A DNA stretch of 55,581 nt from NCBI GenBank assembly GCA_011390365.1, contig JAABSM010000018.1, forward strand, positions 1 to 55,581, read 5' to 3'. Below, piece after piece: positions 17,622-25,304 of this stretch. The position numbers were made by a program, and so were the translations under genes. The DNA is from Gammaproteobacteria bacterium. GTDB lineage: Bacteria; Pseudomonadota; Gammaproteobacteria; Chromatiales; Chromatiaceae. The notes below the pieces were generated by a model. That model was given only the letters and a program-made list of their open reading frames with translations. It was not told the DNA's origin and did no database searches. Each line of letters starts with the position of its first letter. The stretch's first letter is position 1.

Positions 17622-18713
17622 CTATGGAATCAATCGCCGCCGCAACGCCACCGGTAACAGCCGCATGAAGCCATGCGTCAGCACCACCGCCAGAAAGAAC
17701 AGGTTACGGGGAAAGACCGCGACCACCGGATAGCCGGGCATGGAACACTCCCGGCCCTCGCTCCAGGCCGCCAGCGCCTCGCCGCTGGCGCGGATCAGGC
17801 TGGCGGAACGGGGGTAGTCGACGATGCCATCGATCCACTCGTTGGGAATCCCCTCCACCCCGGTCGACGCCCCTGCCAGCGCCCCGGTGATCGCCCCCAC
17901 CGTATCCGTATCGCCGCCCAGGTCGAGGACCGAGGTCAGGGCTCTGGCGAAACCCCCGTAGTGACGCAGCCAGGCATAGAGCGCCACCGGAACCGTATGG
18001 TAGATGTAACCGCTCACCCCCTCGGTCTCGCCGATGCGATCCGCGAACGCCTCGACCGACGCCCCCTCCCCCAGCGACGCCTCCATCGCCTCCAGCAGCT
18101 CGCCCCACGCCTCATCCAGCGGGGCCAGATCCCGCCACTCGCGAAACAGCTTCTCCCGCGATGTTTTCGATAGCTCACAACCATGGGACACCCCGAACGC
18201 CGCCCCGATCGCCACCGCCATCGCCCCGGTCAGCGCCTTGGGATCCCGATGGGTAATGCGGGTACTCCCAGCCACCAGCGCCGCCATTCGCTCCCGATCC
18301 GCCGCGCAGGCCGCGCCGATGATCGGACTGCGCATCGCCGGCCCGTTGCCCGCCGACCACACCCCGCTCGAACGGGGCGGAAAGCCCAGCCACAGCTTGA
18401 AGATCGCACGCCCCGTCGCCATCCCGATTCCCGCCGGCAAGCCCGCCAGCCACCAACGTAGCCGCCACCCCAGGCAAGCGGCAAAGCGATTCGCGTCCCC
18501 GTCCGCCTGAATCAGGCAACGCGCGGTGTAGAGGGCATGCTCGGTATCGTCGCTCAACATCCCCCGCCCCAGGATCAGCCGATGTCGCCAGCGATTCCAG
18601 CCAAGCCGCCGAATCACCCCCCGACTCAGCCCCTCCGCCGGCAACCCCAATGCATCCCCCACCGCGAGACCGGCGAGGGCGCCCTGAATCCTCTTTTTGT
18701 TCGTCGTGCTCAT
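17622..18713 (-). CDS. ADP-ribosylglycohydrolase family protein
   Basis: Enzymes of the DraG/ARH family remove ADP-ribose from proteins or nucleic acids using two Mg or Mn ions. At 363 residues both metal motifs are present: SDDTE at residues 54-58 and LGGDTDT near residue 290. ATG 18713 is used because it starts the conserved KKRIQGALAGLAVGDALGLPAEG region; the longer frame antisense to the cytochrome is not credible. A hydrophobic C-terminal stretch (FFLAVVLTHGFMRLLPVAL) may bind membrane. It is convergent with queE (13-base gap) and divergent from the 11-heme cytochrome. No ADP-ribosyltransferase is seen nearby. Confidence 0.9.
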   Translation of the reverse strand: MSTTNKKRIQGALAGLAVGDALGLPAEGLSRGVIRRLGWNRWRHRLILGRGMLSDDTEHALYTARCLIQADGDANRFAACLGWRLRWWLAGLPAGIGMATGRAIFKLWLGFPPRSSGVWSAGNGPAMRSPIIGAACAADRERMAALVAGSTRITHRDPKALTGAMAVAIGAAFGVSHGCELSKTSREKLFREWRDLAPLDEAWGELLEAMEASLGEGASVEAFADRIGETEGVSGYIYHTVPVALYAWLRHYGGFARALTSVLDLGGDTDTVGAITGALAGASTGVEGIPNEWIDGIVDYPRSASLIRASGEALAAWSEGRECSMPGYPVVAVFPRNLFFLAVVLTHGFMRLLPVALRRRLIP

Positions 18714-18841
18714 GGGGGACAATATACAATACCTTGATGACCTTCCAAACTTATTGCCCTCCCTCCTTGACCATCTCTTGCCTCCGGCATCTCGCCATAC
18801 CATGGCGCGGTGGCGGTTGGGTTCAATCCAGCGGGAGACGG

Positions 18842-20329
18842 ATGCCGAGGTCGCGGCGTTGCTGGGGGATTTGCGGGAAGTGGGGCATTGTCGATCTCGC
18901 GCGTCGCCATGATGGTCGCTGGTTAACGGCCGTTCTGTTGCTGTTGTGGTCTGCGTCACCTTTCGCCGAGGAGGGGTGTCTGGCGTGCCACGGCGCGGAG
19001 ACGCCGGCGCCCTGGCATCGTTTCGCGGAACGGGCCTGTACGGCTTGTCATGGCGGGGATGCCGATGCCACGGAGCAAGAGGCGGCGCATGGGGGGTTGA
19101 TTCGCTTTCCCGGGGATCTGGCCAATGCTCCAAGAACCTGCGGGGGGTGCCATCCGCGCGAAAGTCATGGGGTGCTGCATTCCCCGATGCATCTGGGCTT
19201 GGGGATGGTGGCGACGACCCGGGCGGTGCTCGGGGAGGAGGTGTCGGGGCGGGATCATCGCTTGCAGGCGCTGGGGAATAGCCCCGCCGACTCGATGCTG
19301 CGACGGTTGTGCGCGGGGTGCCATCTGGGGCGCTCGAAAACGGACCACTCCGTGGATGCGACCCTGGATCGAGGCGGCGGCTGTGGTGCGTGTCATGTCA
19401 ACGCCTATCCGCCGGACGGACACCCCGCCCTGAGCGCGCGGGTGGAGGATGGCCGCTGCTTTGGTTGTCACTCCCGCTCTGGGCGCGTCTCCCTGAATTA
19501 CACGGGATTAGGGGAAGTGATCGCGGATGAGCGCACCGATCAACCGCTGTTCCGGCTCGCCGACGGGCGCTTGGTGGAGCACAAGCCAGCGGATCTTCAC
19601 CATCGCGCGGGGATGGCGTGCATCGACTGCCATACCGGGCCGGGAGTGATGGAGGGGCGCGCCTCGCCGCTCGGGGGACGGGCGGATATCGCCTGCGTCG
19701 ATTGCCACGCCCCGCAACGCTTCGTGAGCCGGGACCGCTGGCCGGCGGACCAGAGCTCCTCCCTCTCGCGCATCCCCTTCGAAAGCAAACCGGGACAGCG
19801 TTTCTCTCGCACTGCCGCCGGCACGCCACTGTGGCATCTGGAACTGGTCGGGGAGTCGGCGTGGCTGCACCTCAAGCTGGCGTCCCGGCGGGTTCGGGTT
19901 CCCCAGCTCACGGATGCCCACCGCAAGATCACCGCCGACCACGAGCGCCTCACCTGCGACGCCTGCCACGCCGCCTGGGCGCCCCAGTGCTACGGCTGCC
20001 ACATGGACTTCGACCCGGAACAGGAGCAGTGGGACCACCTCGAACAACGGGAGGTCGCCGGCCGTTGGACGGAGCGACGCTGGGATATCCGCAACGACAC
20101 CCCGGCCCTCGGCCTGCGCCGGGACGGCAGGATCGACGTGGCGATTCCGGGGATGATCATGACCCTGGCGCATCCGGCATGGGACGAACCGCTGCGCATC
20201 GAACGCCACGCCGCCCTCTCGCCTCACACCAGCGGGCCATCACGGCCCTGCTCTGGTTGTCACCTTGGTGAAGCCCCGGACGGGGCTGGCGAGCGGGTTG
20301 TGACACCGCCGCTGTTGGAGCTGGAGTAG
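18842..20329 (+). CDS. Periplasmic undecaheme (11 CxxCH) cytochrome c
   Basis: From ATG 18842 the protein has 495 residues, a signal segment (WLTAVLLLLWSASPFA) and eleven CxxCH motifs, at about residues 46, 66, 100, 157, 181, 206, 260, 285, 372, 383 and one near 475. Several nearby His residues can be distal ligands. I do not recognise a named family. The start is uncertain because the frame continues upstream, but the region before 18842 is antisense to the neighbour. It probably transfers electrons in the periplasm for the cytochrome-NrfD cluster that follows after 211 bases. It is separated from that cluster by a promoter with CRP-like and FNR-like boxes, so it may be a separate unit. Confidence 0.85.
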   Translation: MPRSRRCWGICGKWGIVDLARRHDGRWLTAVLLLLWSASPFAEEGCLACHGAETPAPWHRFAERACTACHGGDADATEQEAAHGGLIRFPGDLANAPRTCGGCHPRESHGVLHSPMHLGLGMVATTRAVLGEEVSGRDHRLQALGNSPADSMLRRLCAGCHLGRSKTDHSVDATLDRGGGCGACHVNAYPPDGHPALSARVEDGRCFGCHSRSGRVSLNYTGLGEVIADERTDQPLFRLADGRLVEHKPADLHHRAGMACIDCHTGPGVMEGRASPLGGRADIACVDCHAPQRFVSRDRWPADQSSSLSRIPFESKPGQRFSRTAAGTPLWHLELVGESAWLHLKLASRRVRVPQLTDAHRKITADHERLTCDACHAAWAPQCYGCHMDFDPEQEQWDHLEQREVAGRWTERRWDIRNDTPALGLRRDGRIDVAIPGMIMTLAHPAWDEPLRIERHAALSPHTSGPSRPCSGCHLGEAPDGAGERVVTPPLLELE

Positions 20330-20366
20330 CGGCGACGGGCAATTAAGCTCGTCTTTCAGCCAATTG

Positions 20367-20382
20367 TGTGACACTCCTCACA
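20367..20382. promoter_or_regulatory. CRP/Vfr-type box
   Basis: TGTGA-CACTCC-TCACA matches the CRP half-sites perfectly. It lies 158 bases before the pentaheme start codon and upstream of two FNR-like boxes, where an activator could work with them. Confidence 0.6.
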
Positions 20383-20417
20383 TTCTAGCGGCTTGACCCC
20401 AGCCACCCGCCGTTTAT

Positions 20418-20462
20418 TTGATCTAAAACAATAAAATCGCTTTAGGCCTTGATAAATGTCAA
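20418..20462. promoter_or_regulatory. Tandem FNR/ANR-like boxes
   Basis: TTGATCTAAAACAA (20418-20431, 8 of 10 consensus positions) and TTGATAAATGTCAA (20449-20462, 9 of 10 against TTGAT-N4-ATCAA). Their centres are 31 bases apart, about three helical turns. If the second is at -41.5, transcription would begin near 20497, leaving a 44-base leader with a CCCGG/CCGGG hairpin and the strong AAGGAGG ribosome site. This implies oxygen-controlled expression of the cytochrome cluster. Confidence 0.6.
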
Positions 20463-20540
20463 TCACGGTGGTTTCATATCAAGCACTAAAAGATCCCGGT
20501 AGCGAAGTACCGCCGGGCAATAAAACCGTAAGGAGGTATC

Positions 20541-21803
20541 ATGAAGGTTCATCTCACCGCCGCCGCGTGGTGCGCGGCGCTATTGCTGCCATTCGCGTCC
20601 GCCGTCACCGCCGAAGACTCCAAGAGCATCCACCACGTCGATGCCACCGCCTGCAAGCAGTGTCATGAGGAGATCTACACCCAATGGCACGGCTCCATGC
20701 ATGCCAACAGTTCGGCGCTCAAGGACCCGATCCACGGCGCCTTCTACAAGAACGTGATGGGCGATCCCCTTGAAGAGGATCTGCGCAAGGAGGGCAAATA
20801 CCCGGTCTGCCTGAAGTGCCATGCACCGGTGGCGGCGATCGACAAGAAGACCAAGCTTGACGCCAAGCCCGCCTATGGCAACGGCATCACCTGTACCGTT
20901 TGCCATTCGTTCAAGGGCTTCAAGGGCAATGACAGCGCCGACGGCAAGCCGCTCTACGGCATCGATGCCTACGAGATCGACAGCCAGGGGCTGTATGGCC
21001 CAACCGGTAACACCTACACCACCAAGCGCACTCCGGAAGACGCCAAGTGGCCCACCCCCATCCACCATCCGCAGCCCATGACCGGCAACATGGCGGGGCT
21101 GTTCAAGAGCAACGACGCCTGCATGGGTTGTCATGAGAAACGAGACAACGCGAAAGGCGCGCCGCTGTGCCAGACCGGCAAGGAGTACCGCTCCGGCGAC
21201 AACTTCGTCGCCTGCCAGGCCTGCCACATGCCCATCGTCACCGTGCCCAAGATGAAAGACGGCAAGGTGGTGGAGGGAGAGACCGTGAGCATCGCCGATC
21301 ACACCATGGGCGGCGGCCACGACGGCAAGATGGTGACCCGCGGCCTGGCCATGACCATGGATAGCGAGCGGGAGGGGGATACCCTCAAGGCGAAGTTGAC
21401 GGTGCGCAATCGTCTGCCCCACGCCTACCCCACCGGCGCGCCCTTCCGCAACTTCTTCATCAAGATCGCCGCCTATGACGAGAATGGCAAGGAGCTGTGG
21501 AAGAACTACGAGGTGCATCCCATCAAGGACGATCCGAAGGCCGCCTTCTGGTACACCCTGGGCGACGACAGCGGCAAGCCCACCTCGCCGCCGGTAGCCA
21601 CCAAGCTGCTCGCCGACACCCGCCTCAAGCCCAACGAAATGCGCACCCTGGAGTACGAGATCCCGCTAGCCGGTGCGGCGATCGTGCGCGCCGAGGCGCT
21701 GTATGACCTGCTATTGCCGCCGATCAAGGCGAACGTAAAGGGCAAGATCCCCGACGAACTGCTCCAGCCCAAGCTGGCGGCATCGGTGGAGATCCGTCTC
21801 TAG
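20541..21803 (+). CDS. Pentaheme cytochrome c family protein
   Basis: This 420-residue exported protein has a Sec signal (ends SAVTA) and five CxxCH motifs at residues 38-42, 90-94, 118-122, 184-188 and 215-219. After the hemes comes a beta-rich domain of about 190 residues (LKAKLTVRNRLPHAYPTGAPFRNFFIKIAAYDENGKELW). That pattern is like the C-terminal domains of cytochrome c554-type multiheme proteins (general resemblance only). AAGGAGGTATC precedes ATG 20541. It heads the cluster behind CRP-like and FNR-like boxes and probably takes or delivers electrons for the tetraheme/ferredoxin/NrfD module after it. The substrate is unknown. Confidence 0.88.
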   Translation: MKVHLTAAAWCAALLLPFASAVTAEDSKSIHHVDATACKQCHEEIYTQWHGSMHANSSALKDPIHGAFYKNVMGDPLEEDLRKEGKYPVCLKCHAPVAAIDKKTKLDAKPAYGNGITCTVCHSFKGFKGNDSADGKPLYGIDAYEIDSQGLYGPTGNTYTTKRTPEDAKWPTPIHHPQPMTGNMAGLFKSNDACMGCHEKRDNAKGAPLCQTGKEYRSGDNFVACQACHMPIVTVPKMKDGKVVEGETVSIADHTMGGGHDGKMVTRGLAMTMDSEREGDTLKAKLTVRNRLPHAYPTGAPFRNFFIKIAAYDENGKELWKNYEVHPIKDDPKAAFWYTLGDDSGKPTSPPVATKLLADTRLKPNEMRTLEYEIPLAGAAIVRAEALYDLLLPPIKANVKGKIPDELLQPKLAASVEIRL

Positions 21804-21808
21804 TACAG

Positions 21809-21869
21809 ACAGCCGCGCCTAAGTTTTCCGTGGATTGTCGAGACCTCATGAAGACTTTGGCGCGGCTGT
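21809..21869. repeat. ACAGCCGCGCC dyad repeat
   Basis: A 61-base imperfect palindrome whose arms are CAGCCGCGCCTAAGTTTT and its counterpart ending GGCGCGGCTGT. A half copy (CACAGCCGCGCCAAAGTTTT) lies at 31711-31730, next to the 100-bp MITE. It separates the pentaheme and tetraheme genes. Confidence 0.6.
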
Positions 21870-21941
21870 AACGAAACCGATCGTCCCACCGGCCCACGAA
21901 CTCGGGCCGGAGACGGCAATGGAGCATCAGCGGGCGGTTCC

Positions 21942-22700
21942 ATGAAGTTGAAGTTTGCAGCGATCAGTATCCATCTGGCCCTTGGCGTTTGCCTTGTATC
22001 ATCAGGGGTCCAGGCCCAGGAAGGCGGTCTCGACCTGAGCGGCTGGGACTGGAGCGCCACCAGCGACGAGGCGGCGGCGGAGCCAGCGGCCCCGGCCGAA
22101 CCGGCGAAGCCGAAAAAGCCCCGCCCTGGCGAAACCGCGATCCCCGACTTTGAGGCCGAGCCGCAAGCGGCCATCGCCCTCTTCCCGGACATGCCGAATC
22201 TGAAGGTGATCCCCAGCCAGAAGGATGAGGAGATGCTGCCCTGCGGCAACTGCCATCAATGGGCGGAGAGCGACCCCACCCCGCGCCTGCTCAAGGAGCC
22301 CCACAACAACTTCGCGTTGCAGCACGGGCTGCATGGCAAGGGGCAGTTCTGGTGCTTCACCTGTCATGATCTGGAAGGGGATGGCGGGTTGCGTACCCTG
22401 GAGGGGGAGACGCTGGGTTTCGATCAAGCCTATGTGCTGTGCAGCCAGTGCCATGTGCAGGAGGGGCGGGACTGGGCCTTCGGCGCCCACGGCAAGCGCA
22501 TCGGTTCCTGGCGCGGCGAACGCCAGGTGCTCAACTGCACCGCCTGCCATTATCAGCATCGCCCCGGCTGGCTGCCGCGCAAGGCGCTGGCGGGGCCGGC
22601 GATGCGCATGGGACTGGAGCGACCCGAACACTGGGTCCCCCTGGAGCAGCGAGGCGGACGGGATCCCCTTCCCACGCCGATCTGGGAGCGTGCGCGATGA
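21942..22700 (+). CDS. Periplasmic tetraheme cytochrome c
   Basis: This 252-residue protein has a Sec signal (ends SSGVQA), an Ala/Pro/Lys-rich linker (about 43-65) and four CxxCH motifs at residues 101-105, 138-142, 167-171 and 199-203. Its stop overlaps the start of the Tat-exported ferredoxin-like gene (ATGA), so the two are translationally coupled. The order multiheme cytochrome, ferredoxin subunit, NrfD-type membrane subunit resembles DsrJ-DsrO-DsrP, Hmc and Qrc complexes, in which the cytochrome exchanges electrons with a membrane quinone site. The exact partner protein is not identifiable from sequence alone. Confidence 0.88.
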   Translation: MKLKFAAISIHLALGVCLVSSGVQAQEGGLDLSGWDWSATSDEAAAEPAAPAEPAKPKKPRPGETAIPDFEAEPQAAIALFPDMPNLKVIPSQKDEEMLPCGNCHQWAESDPTPRLLKEPHNNFALQHGLHGKGQFWCFTCHDLEGDGGLRTLEGETLGFDQAYVLCSQCHVQEGRDWAFGAHGKRIGSWRGERQVLNCTACHYQHRPGWLPRKALAGPAMRMGLERPEHWVPLEQRGGRDPLPTPIWERAR

Positions 22701-23644
22701 GTGACAAGAGCAACGATCAAAGACGGGATCCGGGCGCGGATCCGCAACCCACCGACCTGGCACGGCGACGCTTTCTGCAACGCCTGGGGGTCACGGCGCT
22801 GGCCGCCGGCGCGACCGCCTCGGCCCCCGCCTGGGGCGGCAGCACGCTGGGTGACGCCTTCGCCGACTTCTTTCAGGATCATTACCAACGCATGGACGCG
22901 GATGAGGTCAAGGAGACCCTGGCGCGCATCGAGCGCAAGGCGAAACGCCGTTACGGGGTCGACATCGACTGCAAGGATACCCCAGCCATTCCGGGCGTGG
23001 TGTTCGGCTACGCCATCAACATCTCCAAGTGCCGAGGCTACCGGGACTGCGTCCACGCCTGCGTGGAGGAGAACAATCTCAGCCGCGACACCCAATACAT
23101 CCGGGTGGTGGAGATGCATCATGGCAGTCTCAACCTCCACGAGGGGGATCACTACTACCAGGGCACGGTGCCCGAACCCGGCAAGTACTACCTGCCGATG
23201 CAATGCATGCAGTGCGACAATCCGCCCTGCGTCAAGGCCTGCCCGGTGGAGGCGACCTGGATGGAGCAGGACGGCGTGGTAGTGGTGGACTACGACTGGT
23301 GCATCGGCTGCCGCTACTGCATGGCCGCCTGCCCCTATCAGGCGCGCCATTTCAACTGGGGCGACCCCGATCTGCCTCCAGGGGAGATCAATCCCGACAC
23401 CCACTTTCTGGGCAACCGTCCGCGCCCCAAGGGGGTGGTGGAGAAGTGCCACTTCTGCCTGCAACGCACCCGCGAGGGCCGCATGCCCGCCTGTCAGGAG
23501 GCCTGTCCCACCGGCGCCCGCATCTTCGGCAACCTGCTCGACCCCAATAGCGAGATCCGCTACGTGCTGGAGAATCGCGCCGTCTTCCGATTGAAGGAAG
23601 AGCTGGGTACCGAGCCGAAATTCTGGTACTTCCGCGATGTCTGA
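22697..23644 (+). CDS. Tat-exported 4Fe-4S ferredoxin-like subunit (DsrO/HybA-like)
   Basis: A 315-residue iron-sulfur subunit of a periplasm-facing redox complex. The twin-arginine signal is clear (ARRRFLQRLG, hydrophobic stretch to about residue 50). Four cysteine clusters follow in the pattern of DmsB/NrfC/DsrO proteins: ISKCRGYRDCVHAC, CMQCDNPPCVKACP, CIGCRYCMAACPYQA and CHFCLQRTREGRMPACQEACP. ATG 22697 overlaps the tetraheme stop, and the end overlaps the NrfD gene by 8 bases. It should pass electrons between the tetraheme cytochrome and the membrane subunit. Confidence 0.93.
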   Translation: MSDKSNDQRRDPGADPQPTDLARRRFLQRLGVTALAAGATASAPAWGGSTLGDAFADFFQDHYQRMDADEVKETLARIERKAKRRYGVDIDCKDTPAIPGVVFGYAINISKCRGYRDCVHACVEENNLSRDTQYIRVVEMHHGSLNLHEGDHYYQGTVPEPGKYYLPMQCMQCDNPPCVKACPVEATWMEQDGVVVVDYDWCIGCRYCMAACPYQARHFNWGDPDLPPGEINPDTHFLGNRPRPKGVVEKCHFCLQRTREGRMPACQEACPTGARIFGNLLDPNSEIRYVLENRAVFRLKEELGTEPKFWYFRDV

Positions 23645-24914
23645 AGCGATGCCCGAACAACAAACCCGCGCGCCCCTGCCATTCGGGCGATTCCTCCTGG
23701 ATGGTCTGCGCCAGATGTTGCGCGGCAACGCCGCCTATTGGGCCTGGGTCACCCTGCTGCTGGCGCTGATCGGCATCGGCGGCTGGTACTACTACCTGCA
23801 ACTCAGCCAGGGGCTGGTCACCACCAACATGACCAACCAGGTCTCCTGGGGCTTCTACATCGCCAACTTCACCTTTCTGGTGGGGGTCGCGGCGGCGGCG
23901 GTGATGCTGGCGATCCCCGCCTACATCTTCCACCGCGACGACATCAAGACGGTGGTGCTGATGGGTGACACCATGGCGATCTCGGCGGTGATCATGGCGA
24001 TCCTGTTCGTGGTCGTCGACCTGGGCCGCCCCGATCGAATCTGGCACCTGTTGCCGGGCATCGGCCGCTTCAACTTCCCGGAATCGATGCTCGCCTGGGA
24101 TGTGGTGGTGCTCAACGGCTACCTGCTGCTCAACCTGGTGATCTCGTTCTACATCATCTCCTGCCACTACCGGGGCTGCGAGCCGAAGCTGCGCTTCTAC
24201 TTCCCGTTCGTGGTGGTGGCGATCTTCTGGGCGATCTCGATCCACACCGTCACCGCCTTCCTGTTCTCCGCCAACCACGGGCGGGAGTACTGGCACCACG
24301 CCATCCTCGCCCCCCGCTTCATCGCCTCCGCCTTCTGTTCGGGGCCGGCGCTGATGATCCTGGGGCTCCAAATCATCCGCCGCATCAGCAACTACCCGAT
24401 CCCCTGGAGCGTGATCAACCACCTCGCCATCGTCATGACCGTGTCACTTCAGATCACCCTCTTCTTCGTCGCCGCCGAACTCTTCACCGAGTTCTACAAC
24501 GAGAGCGAGGGCGCGATGTCCGGCCACTACCTGTTCCTGGGGTTAAACGGCCACGACGCCCTGGTCCCCTGGATATGGAGCGCGCTGGCGATGCTCGGCG
24601 TTGCTACCCTCATCGGCACCATCCACCCGTTGCGACGCAAGGTCATGCTGCTCAATATCGCCTGCGTGCTGACCGTGATCGGGGTATGGATCGAAAAGGG
24701 CATGGGCTTCGTCATCCCCGGCTTCGTCCCCTCCACCATCGGCGAGATCCACGAATACGCCCCCAACCTGCATGAGGTGATGGTCAGCCTCGGCATCTGG
24801 GGCATCGGGCTGCTGATCTTCACCCTGATGGCCAAGGCCGCCATCCCCATCGAATGCGGCGAACTGCGCGCACCGGGGGTGAAGGCGGGCAAGAATATTT
24901 GCGCGACGGATTAA
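23637..24914 (+). CDS. NrfD/DsrP-like integral membrane quinol-interacting subunit
   Basis: This 425-residue protein has about ten membrane helices, starting at residues 35-55 (YWAWVTLLLALIGIGGWYYYL). It carries the NrfD-family features TNQVSWGFYIANFTFLVGVAAAAVMLAIPAY and VVVDLGRPDRIWHL, and in length is closer to DsrP/HmcC proteins than to the eight-helix PsrC type. It shares 8 bases with the upstream ferredoxin gene. Such subunits exchange electrons with quinones. With the upstream tetraheme and iron-sulfur proteins it forms the first of two membrane modules in the cluster. Confidence 0.93.
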   Translation: MSEAMPEQQTRAPLPFGRFLLDGLRQMLRGNAAYWAWVTLLLALIGIGGWYYYLQLSQGLVTTNMTNQVSWGFYIANFTFLVGVAAAAVMLAIPAYIFHRDDIKTVVLMGDTMAISAVIMAILFVVVDLGRPDRIWHLLPGIGRFNFPESMLAWDVVVLNGYLLLNLVISFYIISCHYRGCEPKLRFYFPFVVVAIFWAISIHTVTAFLFSANHGREYWHHAILAPRFIASAFCSGPALMILGLQIIRRISNYPIPWSVINHLAIVMTVSLQITLFFVAAELFTEFYNESEGAMSGHYLFLGLNGHDALVPWIWSALAMLGVATLIGTIHPLRRKVMLLNIACVLTVIGVWIEKGMGFVIPGFVPSTIGEIHEYAPNLHEVMVSLGIWGIGLLIFTLMAKAAIPIECGELRAPGVKAGKNICATD

Positions 24915-25304
24915 AAGAGTGGGAGTGGAACGATGAAGGATATCAGGCGACTTCCCGCAATAACGGCGCCCATGGACCGTCGCCAAAAGGCACTATGGGT
25001 TTACTCCTTGCCTCGCGGGGAAACACACCAAACGCCAGAACGCCCCCGCGATCCCATCCCCCCCTTTTGCAAAGGGGGGTTAGGGGGGATTTACCGAACC
25101 GAGCACCAAAATCCAGGCTTCAGCCTTGATCAGAAAAAATCCCCCCCAGCCCCCCTTTGCGAGGGGGGGGCGGGTTTGGTGCCTTCGTTCGACGCCCAAA
25201 TCGCCATTAGAATCCTTCTGGGGTCCGCTGTTCGGTTCCCCAAGCCTTCCCTTTTTTCCACGCGCCACTTTCTCCCGAAAATCAGCCTACCGGAGCGTAA
25301 CGCC
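24915..25304. repeat. 390-base gap with an inverted pair of CCCCCC/GGGGGG repeats
   Basis: No gene is supported. The repeat CCCCCTTTTGCAAAGGGGG, continued by a GGTTAGGGGGGATTT-type tail (25054-25092), faces an inverted copy (25135-25171). The match extends outward through GCACCAAA/TTTGGTGC. The pair can form a very stable stem and resembles a repeat seen widely in environmental proteobacteria. A frame from 24933 leads into the rhodanese gene but has no protein-like content. The hairpin splits the NrfD and rhodanese genes and could act as a transcriptional break. Confidence 0.65.

Noticed and set aside
18650-18841. Upstream extension of the 11-heme cytochrome
   Set aside because: It is antisense to the ADP-ribosylglycohydrolase start and lacks signal-peptide character; ATG 18842 fits better.
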